Shown: positions 1 to 6,352, counted from the stretch's first letter. The stretch: 7,748 nt of DNA from Alphaproteobacteria bacterium (GCA_015163825.1 JAAOIL010000009.1:1-7748), one strand, 5' to 3'. Notes: generated by a model from the sequence alone, not told the origin. Made by a program: numbers and translations.

Positions 1-182
1 AAGTCGGGCGTGATGATTTTGTTATTTTCAAAACGCGCGCCAATAAAGATGCCCCTAATAAAGATACCCCTAATAAAGATACCCCTAATAAAGAAGCCCC
101 CTATAAAGAGGGAAGTAAAAGTCGCAAGCAACTCATCTATCGCCGTAGCGATAAAAATATCGGCTGGATGGAATTAGATTAA
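1..182 (+). CDS. C-terminal end of an unrecognised protein (5' end outside window)
   Basis: An open frame enters at the left edge and can be read from base 3 to the TAA at 180-182, giving 59 residues. I do not recognise the family. What can be seen is a short ordered-looking start (RDDFVIFKTRA), then a low-complexity stretch of four five-residue units (NKDAP, NKDTP, NKDTP, NKEAP), then a basic stretch (GSKSRKQ) and a final segment QLIYRRSDKNIGWMELD that looks like a folded strand-rich end. The five-residue units are encoded by a 15-bp tandem DNA repeat, so repeat number could change without breaking the frame. It converges on the tRNA gene on the other strand, with 63 bp between the stop codon and the tRNA 3' end. 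That the frame is coding rests on its openness, its codon-phased repeat and its sensible stop. The function is unknown and I do not infer one. Confidence 0.6.
   Translation, partial: VGRDDFVIFKTRANKDAPNKDTPNKDTPNKEAPYKEGSKSRKQLIYRRSDKNIGWMELD
42..101 (+). repeat. 15-bp tandem repeat, four copies, inside the first CDS
   Basis: The units are aataaagatgcccct, aataaagatacccct (twice) and aataaagaagccccc, at 42-56, 57-71, 72-86 and 87-101. A decayed partial copy (tataaag) follows at 102-108. The unit length is a multiple of three and in phase with the host frame, encoding NKD(A/T)P-type units. The two central copies are identical, which points to recent slippage or unequal recombination. Confidence 0.9.
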
Positions 183-200
183 AATTTCACCAGATTGGCG

Positions 201-245
201 GAGATTAGTAGAGACTGGTAGAGACTGGTAGAGACTGGTAGAGAC

Positions 246-250
<5 letters not shown>
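201..250. repeat. 10-bp tandem repeat overlapping the tRNA-Ala 3' end
   Basis: Five units in strict 10-bp register: gagattagta, gagactggta three times, then gagactggtg. The last unit (241-250) contains the complement of the tRNA CCA end (tgg at 246-248). Read on the tRNA strand, each of the four better copies carries a CCAGTCTC block, so the array looks like repeated duplication of the tRNA 3' terminus and its immediate trailer. The unit most distant from the tRNA is the most diverged. Confidence 0.9.
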
Positions 251-321
<71 letters not shown>

Positions 322-344
322 CCATAGGGGATTCGGGTCTTATT

Positions 345-373
345 CTTATACTACTTACTCGTCTTATTTTTAC
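345..373 (-). promoter_or_regulatory. Weak candidate promoter for tRNA-Ala
   Basis: On the minus strand TATAAG (350-345) matches the -10 consensus at five of six positions and would start transcription near 338, about 17 nt before the mature tRNA 5' end. The hexamer 17 bp upstream (373-368, GTAAAA) is a poor -35. It overlaps the end of the FYDLN_acid gene, so read-through from that gene is an alternative source of the tRNA. Confidence 0.25.
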
Positions 374-380
374 TCGTCTT
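355..380 (-). repeat. 15-bp duplication containing the last codons and stop of the FYDLN_acid gene
   Basis: The 11-mer AAGACGAGTAA occurs on the minus strand at 380-370 and again at 365-355, in a 15-bp register. The first copy supplies the final Asp-Glu-stop of the gene. The second, in the same frame, is Asp-Glu-stop again but lies beyond the stop. This looks like a duplication of the gene's 3' end. Confidence 0.75.
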
Positions 381-879
381 CTGCATCTGGGTCGCTTTCT
401 TCTACTTCGGCACCCTCGTCTTCGGCGTCTTCTTCTGCATCATCTTCTTCATTATCATCTAAAAACTTTTCACCCACATAGGTCGTGGTGCTATCATCAT
501 CTGTGCCACGTTTATTATCACCAGTGCTGAAATTAGAATCATCATCGCTGTTTGGCAATAATGTTGTGTCATCATCATTCTCGTCATCGTCTTCGGCTTC
601 AATCATTTCCTCTAGGCTCAAATCATCATTATCATTATCGCTCTCACTATCACTCTTGCTCTTGCTCTGGGGAGTGCTGGCGGTGCTTGCCGCTTCGGGG
701 GCTTTGTCCGCCTCGGTCGCATCAGGGGAATGGCGCGCCACGACAATCGCTGTGCCGCATTTCGGACAAACAGCAGGGCTTTTACCCAAATCATAAAAGC
801 GTATCGCGCATTCCTGACACAGACGCTTCGTGCCTAATTTATCTGTAGCCTTGCCTGTATTCGTTTTTTTATCTGCCAT
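370..879 (-). CDS. FYDLN_acid (TIGR02300 family) zinc-ribbon protein with acidic tail
   Basis: This 169-residue protein belongs to the alphaproteobacterial FYDLN_acid family (Pfam FYDLN_acid, TIGR02300), whose function is not established. The diagnostic block is LGTKR (15-19) followed by CQEC (21-24), FYDLG (28-32) and CPKC (38-41). The two CxxC pairs, with 13 residues between them, look like a zinc ribbon. The usual FYDLN asparagine is Gly32 here. Residues 72-169 are low-complexity and very acidic (runs of Asp/Glu with Ser, Asn and Thr), typical of the family and presumably disordered. An open frame runs a further 94 codons upstream through the intergenic gap. I chose ATG 879-877 because the family starts just before LGTKR and because AAGGGG (892-887) sits 7 nt upstream as a ribosome binding site. 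It is divergent from aroA, a neighbourhood common in Alphaproteobacteria. No signal peptide is visible, so it is probably cytoplasmic. Confidence 0.93.
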   Translation of the reverse strand: MADKKTNTGKATDKLGTKRLCQECAIRFYDLGKSPAVCPKCGTAIVVARHSPDATEADKAPEAASTASTPQSKSKSDSESDNDNDDLSLEEMIEAEDDDENDDDTTLLPNSDDDSNFSTGDNKRGTDDDSTTTYVGEKFLDDNEEDDAEEDAEDEGAEVEESDPDAEDE

Positions 880-954
880 GCTCTTGCCCCTTATATATTT
901 TAGAAAATTAACAACATTCCATTGCCACGAAGCCCTGCAAGTGTCAAAGGATAA

Positions 955-983
955 TTGTAAAAAATCGCAACCAAGTCTATAAT
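955..983 (+). promoter_or_regulatory. aroA promoter, predicted to give a leaderless mRNA
   Basis: TTGTAA (955-960, four of six matches to the -35) and a perfect TATAAT (978-983) are separated by exactly 17 bp. With the last -10 base at -7, the predicted transcription start is 990, the A of the aroA ATG. No Shine-Dalgarno-like sequence precedes that ATG, which fits leaderless translation. Confidence 0.6.
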
Positions 984-989
984 AAAAAT

Positions 990-2348
990 ATGGATAAAAA
1001 ACCATTAACCGCACATAGGCAGACACAGCCCCTAAAAGGGCATATTCGTTTGCCCGGCGATAAGTCGCAGTCGCATCGGGCTTTGATGCTGGCAGCGCTG
1101 GCACATGGCACAACCCATATTCATGGGCTATTGCAGGGCGCAGATGTGCTGGCAACCGCACAAGCCCTTAAATCTTGCGGGGTCTCTATCACCTATGAAG
1201 ATGAAAATAAGTGCTGGATGGTTATCGGGCAAGGCACATCTGGTCTCAGCGCCCCCCAGCAAGATTTAGATTTTGGCAATGCGGGTACAGGGGTGCGCCT
1301 GATGATGGGCTTATTAAGTGGCGTCGGCGTGGCGGCGCGTTTTACGGGCGATATATCTTTATCCGCGCGCCCGATGCAACGCATAACCGACCCCCTAGCA
1401 CAAATGGGCGTGATGATAGAGTCCTCCCATAAAGAAATTACACTGCCCTTACGCTTGACCCCGCCACCGCAACTATTACCGCTAGACTACACCCCCCCCC
1501 AAGCCTCGGCGCAAGTTAAGGCGGCGATTTTATTGGCGGGGCTAGGGGCGGCAGGCACAACCATTATTCGTGAAGCCCATCCAACGCGTGACCATAGCGA
1601 AAATATGTTGCGCTTATTCGGTGCCGCTATAGAGACCCGCATAGAAGAAGAGCACCATATCATCACCCTACAAGGGCACCCGCAATTGATAGCCCCCTTC
1701 CCAACCCACGCCGACCCTTTACAAATCGCTGGTGATCCCTCATCGGCGGCATTTGCTATGGTGGCGGCTTTGCTTGTGCCGCACTCTGATATTGTGCTGG
1801 AAAATATGATGCTCAACCCGCATCGTGATGGTTTAATGCGTATTCTACAAAAAATGGGCGCCACGATAGACATCACCAATCCCCGCCAGCAAGCAGGGGA
1901 GCGGGTGGGCGATATACGTGTGCGCCATTCCCCTTTGCATGGCATCACCATAGGCGCCGATGCCGTCGCCGCTATGATTGATGAATATCCCGCTCTCGCT
2001 ATTGCTGCCGCCCATGCCCAAGGCGAAACCTATATGCAGGGTCTAGCGGAATTGCGGGTCAAAGAAAGCGATCGCCTCGCGGCAATCATTGCTGGGCTTA
2101 ACGCCAATGGTGTGGCAACACAAAGCAACCATAAAGATGATTTGCGTATTTTTGGAGCGCCAGAGAAAAATAACATAAAAGGGGGGGCAATGGTCGCAAC
2201 CCATCACGACCACCGCATCGCTATGGCATTTTTGGTATTGGGTCTGGTGGCACAAAACCCTGTGCAGATTGATGATGCCACAATGATTGCCACAAGCTAT
2301 CCTGATTTCACATCTGATATGGCAAAGTTGGGAGTGCGCTTTGTCTAA
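990..2348 (+). CDS. aroA: 3-phosphoshikimate 1-carboxyvinyltransferase (EPSP synthase), class II
   Basis: AroA transfers the enolpyruvyl group of PEP to shikimate 3-phosphate, the sixth step of the shikimate pathway to chorismate, in the cytoplasm. The 452-residue length is normal. The motifs run in family order: PGDKSQSHRA (22-31, Lys25 binds substrate), NAGTG (97-101), RPMQR (127-131), SAQVK (173-177), RDHSE (200-204), GDPSSAAF (248-255), DEYP (331-334, catalytic Asp331), RVKESDR (356-362, catalytic Glu358) and DHRIAMAF (407-414). The pattern, including TSYPDF where class I enzymes have a lysine, follows the class II enzymes typified by Agrobacterium CP4. The residue matching CP4 Ala100 is Gly99. 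The ATG start puts PGDKS at the usual distance from the N-terminus. There is no ribosome binding site; a promoter ends 7 nt upstream. The stop overlaps cmk by 8 bp. A C9 tract lies at 1492-1500 and a G7 tract at 2181-2187. Confidence 0.98.
   Translation: MDKKPLTAHRQTQPLKGHIRLPGDKSQSHRALMLAALAHGTTHIHGLLQGADVLATAQALKSCGVSITYEDENKCWMVIGQGTSGLSAPQQDLDFGNAGTGVRLMMGLLSGVGVAARFTGDISLSARPMQRITDPLAQMGVMIESSHKEITLPLRLTPPPQLLPLDYTPPQASAQVKAAILLAGLGAAGTTIIREAHPTRDHSENMLRLFGAAIETRIEEEHHIITLQGHPQLIAPFPTHADPLQIAGDPSSAAFAMVAALLVPHSDIVLENMMLNPHRDGLMRILQKMGATIDITNPRQQAGERVGDIRVRHSPLHGITIGADAVAAMIDEYPALAIAAAHAQGETYMQGLAELRVKESDRLAAIIAGLNANGVATQSNHKDDLRIFGAPEKNNIKGGAMVATHHDHRIAMAFLVLGLVAQNPVQIDDATMIATSYPDFTSDMAKLGVRFV
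2330..2334 (+). promoter_or_regulatory. Ribosome binding site fixing the TTG start of cmk
   Basis: GGGAG ends 6 nt before TTG 2341 and lies inside the end of aroA. It supports the TTG rather than the upstream in-frame TTG at 2287, which would add 18 residues read from aroA sequence in another frame. Confidence 0.6.
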
Positions 2349-3042
2349 CAAATCACCCAATGTAGCCCCCTTTATAATTGCCATAGATGGACCCGCCGCT
2401 TCAGGCAAAGGCACCATTGCGCGCGCGTTAGCGGCACATTATGATTATGCCTATTTAGATACAGGCGCTCTTTACAGGGGCACGGCTTATTATGTGCTGG
2501 CGGCACAAGGCGCGCCCGATAATGTTGCCGATGCCCTGGCAGGGGTCGCCCAATTACTCAACAATTTAGAGGCGCTGGATACACTCGCCGATGCTATTCG
2601 CACCCAAGAGATAGGGGCGGCGGCAGCGATGGTCGCGCCTTTGCCAGAAGTGCGGGCGGCGATTCTTGATGTGCAGCGCGATTTTGCCCGCACCCCGCCG
2701 CACCAAAAAGTCGGGGCGATATTAGATGGGCGTGATATTGGCACGGTGGTTTGCCCTGATGCCGATGCCAAACTTTTCATCACTGCCAGTGCTAAAGTGC
2801 GGGCACAGCGACGCTTTACCGAACTAGAAAACCGCTCTCCCACCCTACCCCCTGCTTCTGGCATTACATTTGCGGCGGTGCTGGCGGAAGTTAATGCGCG
2901 TGATTTACAGGATAAAACGCGGAAAACTGCGCCTTTACGGCAGTCCCCAGATGCCTACTTGCTAGATAGTTCAGATTTGTCTATAGAAGGGGCGATTTGT
3001 GCGGCACGGGTTTTTATTGCTGAAACATTAAAGAAGCATTAG
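2341..3042 (+). CDS. cmk: (d)CMP kinase
   Basis: Cytidylate kinase phosphorylates CMP and dCMP to their diphosphates with ATP, in the cytoplasm, recycling cytidylate from RNA and lipid turnover. The protein is 233 residues, close to the roughly 225-residue norm. The P-loop GPAASGKGT is at 17-25, the CMP-binding LDTGALYR at 39-46, the DGRDIGT motif at 129-135, the lid-type RDLQDKTR at 187-194 and the APLRQSPDA segment at 197-205. The start is TTG, chosen because it leaves the usual short N-terminus before the first beta strand (FIIAIDGP), has GGGAG 6 nt upstream and overlaps the aroA stop (TTGTCTAA). No ATG or GTG lies in frame between it and the P-loop. The order aroA-cmk-rpsA is conserved in many proteobacteria, so co-transcription and coupling to aroA are likely. 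Confidence 0.96.
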   Translation: MSNKSPNVAPFIIAIDGPAASGKGTIARALAAHYDYAYLDTGALYRGTAYYVLAAQGAPDNVADALAGVAQLLNNLEALDTLADAIRTQEIGAAAAMVAPLPEVRAAILDVQRDFARTPPHQKVGAILDGRDIGTVVCPDADAKLFITASAKVRAQRRFTELENRSPTLPPASGITFAAVLAEVNARDLQDKTRKTAPLRQSPDAYLLDSSDLSIEGAICAARVFIAETLKKH

Positions 3043-3104
3043 AACAGCGCGTGTCTAATTGAACTGCCTGCTATGATTGCGGGAAGACCGCTCACCAAGA
3101 CGAG

Positions 3105-3131
3105 TTGGCATAATTGAAATGAGAATATACT
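3105..3131 (+). promoter_or_regulatory. Candidate promoter for rpsA
   Basis: TTGGCA (3105-3110) and TATACT (3126-3131) each match consensus at five of six positions, but the spacer is only 15 bp. The predicted start, about 3138, would be downstream of the GTG at 3133. Transcripts from it would therefore have to use ATG 3160. The 90-bp gap between cmk and rpsA is otherwise free of genes. A separate rpsA promoter would fit the higher demand for S1. Confidence 0.35.
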
Positions 3132-3132
3132 A

Positions 3133-5055
3133 GTGTCAGAAACGAATACTGCATCGGGCATGAACCCGACCCAAGATGATTTTGCTAATCTATTAGAGGA
3201 AAGTTTTGGAAGCGAACGCACTTTAGAAGGCAGTGTGATTAAAGGGCGGGTTACCGCGATAGAGAATGATTTTGTGATTGTCGATGTCGGCTTAAAGACG
3301 GAAGGTCGTATTGCCATAAAAGAATTTGCGGCGACGGGGCAAACCCTCAGCATTGCCACAGGTGATGAGGTTGAGGTTTATTTAGAACATATTGAAAATG
3401 CTATGGGCGAGGCGGTTTTATCGCGCGACAAGGCACGGCGTGAAGAGAGTTGGGATCGTCTGCAAAAATCTTTTGATGCCGATGAACGCGTTGAAGGGGC
3501 AATCTTTGGACGCGTCAAAGGGGGTTTCACAGTTGATTTAGATGGGGCGACCGCTTTTTTACCGGGCAGTCAGGTTGACATCCGCCCTATTCGCGACATC
3601 ACACCTTTGATGAATTTGCGCCAACCATTTCAGATTTTGAAAATAGATAAGCGTCGTGGCAATATCGTTGTGTCGCGCCGTTCTATATTGGAAGAAACGC
3701 GTGCCGAAGCGCGTAGCGAGATTGTGCAAAACCTTATTGAAGGTCAAGTCGTAGAGGGTGTTATTAAAAACATCACAGATTATGGTGCTTTTGTTGATTT
3801 AGGCGGTGTTGATGGTCTCTTACATGTGACAGATATTGCATGGCGGCGCATCAATCACCCTTCAGAGGCGCTGACCGTTGGCAATACTGTAAAGGTGCAA
3901 GTGATTAAGATAAATTCTGAAACCCAACGCATCAGTCTTGGCATTAAGCAATTGGAAGAAGACCCATGGCAAGATGTGGCGGCACTTTATCCGCTTGAGG
4001 GCAAGACGCAAGGTCGTATCACCAATGTCACCGATTATGGGGCGTTTGTGGAACTGGCAAATGGTGTAGAAGGTCTCGTCCATGTCTCAGAGATGAGCTG
4101 GGTTAAAAAGAATGTGCATCCAAGCAAGATTGTTTCTACCTCGCAAGAAGTAGAAGTCATGGTGCTAGAAATAGACCAAGAAAAAAGGCGTATCTCGCTT
4201 GGCATTAAACAATGTACGCAGAACCCATGGGCGCAATTTGCCGCTAAATATCCATCGGGCACGCGCATTAAAGGCGAAGTGAAAAACATCACCGAGTTCG
4301 GTCTGTTTGTCGGTATGGAAGATGACATAGATGGCATGGTGCATATCTCAGATATTGATTGGGAACTTTCAGGGGAAGAGGCGCTTGCCAAACACAAAAA
4401 AGGCGACGCGGTGGAAGCCGTAGTGCTTGATATTGATGAAGCGAAAGAGCGTGTCAGTCTTGGTATCAAACAAGTTGATGGCGACCCTTTCCTTTCATTG
4501 GCAAATCTCAAACGTGGCGACCGCGTCACTTGCGAAGTGCTTGATGTCAAAGATGCTGGTCTTGAAGTCTCGGTCGGTGATGGCGATATCAGTGCCTTTA
4601 TAAAGCGCAATGATTTATCCATAGACCGCGAAGACCAACGCCCAGAACGTTTCAACAAAGGCGATAAGGTTGATGCGATGGTCACCAATATCCAAAAACG
4701 CGACCGCCGCATTGGTTTATCGATTAAAGCCCTTGAAATGGTAGAAGAAAAAGAGGCGGTGGCACAATATGGCTCGTCCGATAGTGGGGCATCTCTGGGG
4801 GATATTTTAGGCACCGCTTTGAAAAGCGTCACCAAGAGTGTCACCAAAAGCGCCTCAAAAGATAAAGCGAAAGATAAAGCAAAAGATAAAGCAAAAGATA
4901 AAGCGAAAGATAAAGCAAAAGATAAAGCAAAAGACTCTCCTAAAGATGGCACAAAAAATAAGGCGAAAGATAAAGCAGAAGATAAAGTAGAAGCACCCGA
5001 CTCTACACCCGATTCTGCCCCCGATTCTACTGGGCACACAGATAAAGACGACTAA
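3133..5055 (+). CDS. rpsA: 30S ribosomal protein S1 with an extra Lys/Asp repeat tail
   Basis: S1 binds mRNA on the small ribosomal subunit and helps initiation. Six S1 (OB-fold) domains can be placed, roughly at residues 32-100, 118-184, 203-273, 289-359, 375-446 and 460-533. Domains 3 to 5 carry the best RNA-binding signatures (DYGAFV, LLHVTDIAW, LVHVSEMSW, MVHISDIDW, RISLGIKQ). The usual alphaproteobacterial end, YGSSDSGASLGDILGTALK, occupies 546-564. Normally the protein stops about there, but here a further 76 residues follow: KSVT/KSVT/KSAS, six DKAK units, diverged units, then a PDST/PDSA/PDST segment ending in DKDD. Total length is 640, against about 560 normally. The start is GTG with only a weak GAGAA upstream. 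ATG 3160, giving MNPTQDDFANLL, is a good alternative because related S1 proteins begin close to NPTRDDFA. Codon use avoids the long G or C runs of its neighbours, as expected of a highly expressed gene. Confidence 0.97.
   Translation: MSETNTASGMNPTQDDFANLLEESFGSERTLEGSVIKGRVTAIENDFVIVDVGLKTEGRIAIKEFAATGQTLSIATGDEVEVYLEHIENAMGEAVLSRDKARREESWDRLQKSFDADERVEGAIFGRVKGGFTVDLDGATAFLPGSQVDIRPIRDITPLMNLRQPFQILKIDKRRGNIVVSRRSILEETRAEARSEIVQNLIEGQVVEGVIKNITDYGAFVDLGGVDGLLHVTDIAWRRINHPSEALTVGNTVKVQVIKINSETQRISLGIKQLEEDPWQDVAALYPLEGKTQGRITNVTDYGAFVELANGVEGLVHVSEMSWVKKNVHPSKIVSTSQEVEVMVLEIDQEKRRISLGIKQCTQNPWAQFAAKYPSGTRIKGEVKNITEFGLFVGMEDDIDGMVHISDIDWELSGEEALAKHKKGDAVEAVVLDIDEAKERVSLGIKQVDGDPFLSLANLKRGDRVTCEVLDVKDAGLEVSVGDGDISAFIKRNDLSIDREDQRPERFNKGDKVDAMVTNIQKRDRRIGLSIKALEMVEEKEAVAQYGSSDSGASLGDILGTALKSVTKSVTKSASKDKAKDKAKDKAKDKAKDKAKDKAKDSPKDGTKNKAKDKAEDKVEAPDSTPDSAPDSTGHTDKDD
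4861..4992 (+). repeat. 12-bp tandem repeat, eleven units, in the rpsA 3' end
   Basis: The unit is gataaagc(a/g)aaa. Six near-identical copies (4861-4932), differing only at a silent third position, encode DKAK. They are followed by five diverged units in unbroken 12-bp register (4933-4992) encoding DSPK, DGTK, NKAK, DKAE and DKVE. The four-residue period also continues on both sides: KSVT KSVT KSAS before (from about 4825) and PDST PDSA PDST after. Confidence 0.95.
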
Positions 5056-5072
5056 TTAACTTGAATTGTCGC

Positions 5073-5100
5073 TTGACGCCCCCGCCCTTCGGGTTCTAAC
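5073..5100 (+). promoter_or_regulatory. Weak candidate promoter for ihfB
   Basis: TTGACG (5073-5078, five of six) and TCTAAC (5095-5100, four of six) are 16 bp apart in the 65-bp gap between rpsA and ihfB. The predicted start is near 5107. The -10 is poor, so read-through from rpsA is at least as likely. Confidence 0.25.
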
Positions 5101-5115
5101 CTTCCCCTAGAAGGA
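5100..5115 (+). promoter_or_regulatory. ihfB ribosome binding site within a small hairpin
   Basis: The ribosome binding site AAGGA (5111-5115) lies 5 nt before ATG 5121. It overlaps an inverted repeat, CCTTC (5100-5104) and GAAGG (5110-5114) with a 5-nt loop, which could hide it. The stem is only 5 bp, so regulation by it is speculative. Confidence 0.4.
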
Positions 5116-5120
5116 CATAA

Positions 5121-5414
5121 ATGATTATGATTAAATCAGAGCTCATTACGCGTCTCGCAGAATATTATCCGCATCTCTATCAAAGCGATGTGGAGAAACT
5201 TGTCAGGCGCATATTAGAAGAAGTCAGCGGCGCTTTAGAGCAAGGGCGGCGGGTGGAGTTGCGTAATTTCGGCACTTTCACCGTGCGCCATCGCAAAGCA
5301 CGGATGGGGCGCAATCCCCGCACAGGCGACCAAGTGGCAGTGCCCGCAAAATATGTGCCGCATTTCAAAGCGGGTAAAGCCTTGCGCGACCGCCTCAACA
5401 AAAAAATAATATAG
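5121..5414 (+). CDS. ihfB: Integration host factor subunit beta
   Basis: IHF beta pairs with IHF alpha to bend DNA sharply in the nucleoid, acting in replication, recombination and promoter architecture. The 97 residues cover the whole HU/IHF fold: helical dimerisation part (1-48), the ELRNFGTFTV strand region (46-55), the beta arm with GRNPRTGD (63-70), whose Pro66 is the intercalating residue, and the C-terminal YVPHFKAGKALRDRLN (78-93), which is typical of IHF beta rather than HU. The start at 5121 has AAGGA 5 nt upstream. Most relatives begin MIKSEL, which would be the second ATG at 5127, so the true N-terminus may be two residues shorter. The position between rpsA and a lapA-like gene is the common proteobacterial arrangement. 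Confidence 0.96.
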   Translation: MIMIKSELITRLAEYYPHLYQSDVEKLVRRILEEVSGALEQGRRVELRNFGTFTVRHRKARMGRNPRTGDQVAVPAKYVPHFKAGKALRDRLNKKII

Positions 5415-5426
5415 CCCATAAACCTT

Positions 5427-5660
5427 ATGCGCCGTATCATCACTTTATTAGTATTTTTCCTCCTTTGTGTGCCGGTCAGTTTTTTTGCCATAGAGAACAG
5501 CACCCTCATCAAAATAGACTTAAACCCATTTGATTTTTTCAGCCCTATGGTCACACAACTAACCACACTGCCTTTATCGGCGGCTTTATTATTTGCCTTT
5601 CTTATTGCTTTTTTGGCGGGGTTATTTTTGGGTTTGCTTTCTTCGCGCTTTCGCTCATAA
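5427..5660 (+). CDS. Small LapA-like (DUF1049) inner membrane protein
   Basis: This 77-residue protein has two hydrophobic segments, about 4-22 and 49-71. They are joined by a polar loop containing AIENSTLIKIDLNPF (21-35), the arrangement and loop signature of the LapA/DUF1049 family (E. coli YciS). In E. coli LapA partners LapB in controlling LpxC stability and lipopolysaccharide synthesis; whether this protein does so is inference. It ends with a short basic tail (SSRFRS) directly after the second segment and lacks the longer cytoplasmic coiled-coil end seen in many LapA proteins. It begins 12 nt after ihfB with no clear ribosome binding site, so it is probably translated by coupling to ihfB. 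A lapA gene next to ihfB is a recurrent proteobacterial context and supports the call. Confidence 0.8.
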   Translation: MRRIITLLVFFLLCVPVSFFAIENSTLIKIDLNPFDFFSPMVTQLTTLPLSAALLFAFLIAFLAGLFLGLLSSRFRS

Positions 5661-5671
5661 GGCTAATCATT

Positions 5672-6352
5672 ATGACCCCCCCAGTAAAAACCAAAATTAA
5701 AATATGTGGGCTATCACAAGCCACAGATATTGAAGCCGCCAATCGGCTCGGTGTTGATATGGTCGGTTTTGTTTTTCACAAAGAGTCGCCGCGCTATGTA
5801 GAGGGGGAGCAAGCCGCCTATCTTGCTGCCGCTTGTGCCCCCACTATAGAGCGGGTCGCCTTATTGGTTGACCCCGAAGATAAAGATATAGAAGCAGCAG
5901 TGGCGTCATGTAATCCGCATTATATCCAATTACACGGACAAGAAAGCCCGACACGCTGTGTGGATATTGGGCGGCGTTATCCCGCCGCTATCATCAAAGC
6001 CCTGCCGCTTGTCTGTCCCGCAGATTTAGAGCAAGTGACAGATTATGAAAATACCCACACTAATTCATGTGCTGGCTTTTTATTTGATAGCCCCCCCTCT
6101 AATTCTGATCAAGGAGGAACGGGCAAGGTTTTTGATTGGAATATCCTCAAAGGTTTTACCAGCCAAAAAATGTGGATAGTGGCGGGGGGCTTAACCGCCG
6201 CTAATGTTGGGGCGGCACTAGCTATCACGAATGCCCCGATTGTTGATGTTTCATCGGGGGTAGAGCAGGTTCGGGGCAAAAAAGATGCCCAACTTATGGC
6301 GGATTTTGTTGAAGCCGTGCGTGAAAAAGGCTTAAAAGAACTCCATGACTGA
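5672..6352 (+). CDS. trpF: Phosphoribosylanthranilate isomerase
   Basis: TrpF performs the Amadori rearrangement of N-(5'-phosphoribosyl)anthranilate to CdRP in tryptophan synthesis, as a cytoplasmic (beta/alpha)8 barrel. In the 226 residues, KICG (10-13) carries catalytic Cys12, QLHG is at 86-89, FLFDS (136-140) carries catalytic Asp139, GGTG (148-151) and AGGL (171-174) contribute to phosphate binding, and DVSSGVE (192-198) closes the site. Length is slightly above the usual 200-220. ATAAGG (5657-5662), overlapping the lapA stop, is a reasonable ribosome binding site 9 nt before ATG 5672. C7 tracts occur at 5676-5682 (within the first codons) and 6091-6097. The stop overlaps the trpB start by 8 bp (ATGACTGA). 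The arrangement trpF-trpB-trpA, separate from the other trp genes, is standard in Alphaproteobacteria. Confidence 0.97.
   Translation: MTPPVKTKIKICGLSQATDIEAANRLGVDMVGFVFHKESPRYVEGEQAAYLAAACAPTIERVALLVDPEDKDIEAAVASCNPHYIQLHGQESPTRCVDIGRRYPAAIIKALPLVCPADLEQVTDYENTHTNSCAGFLFDSPPSNSDQGGTGKVFDWNILKGFTSQKMWIVAGGLTAANVGAALAITNAPIVDVSSGVEQVRGKKDAQLMADFVEAVREKGLKELHD

Noticed and set aside
485..848. Plus-strand frames rich in Ser, Leu or His opposite the FYDLN_acid gene
   Set aside because: They are the antisense reading of an Asp/Glu/Ser low-complexity tail and have no start signals or family features.
942..947. Perfect TTGACA on the minus strand, as a promoter for the FYDLN_acid gene
   Set aside because: No acceptable -10 lies 16-18 bp downstream; the hexamer at 17 bp is CAATGG.
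880..1161. Open frame extending the FYDLN_acid gene 94 codons upstream
   Set aside because: It crosses the promoter region and enters aroA antisense. The family starts near LGTKR, and a good ribosome binding site precedes the ATG at 879-877.
4861..4992. 12-bp array as a CRISPR or regulatory iteron
   Set aside because: There are no spacers, the units are contiguous and codon-phased, and they lie fully inside rpsA.
4035..5039. Long minus-strand open frame (334 codons) opposite rpsA, with repeated FALS
   Set aside because: The repeats are the complement of the 12-bp rpsA repeat, and rpsA is an unmistakable gene on the other strand.
5081..5096. CCCG-CCCTT-CGGG as a terminator after rpsA
   Set aside because: The stem is only 4 bp and is followed by TTCT rather than a T run.
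6109..6116. Perfect Shine-Dalgarno (AAGGAGG) inside trpF
   Set aside because: No ATG or GTG with a plausible downstream frame follows at the right distance. It encodes the Gly-Gly of the conserved GGTG motif.
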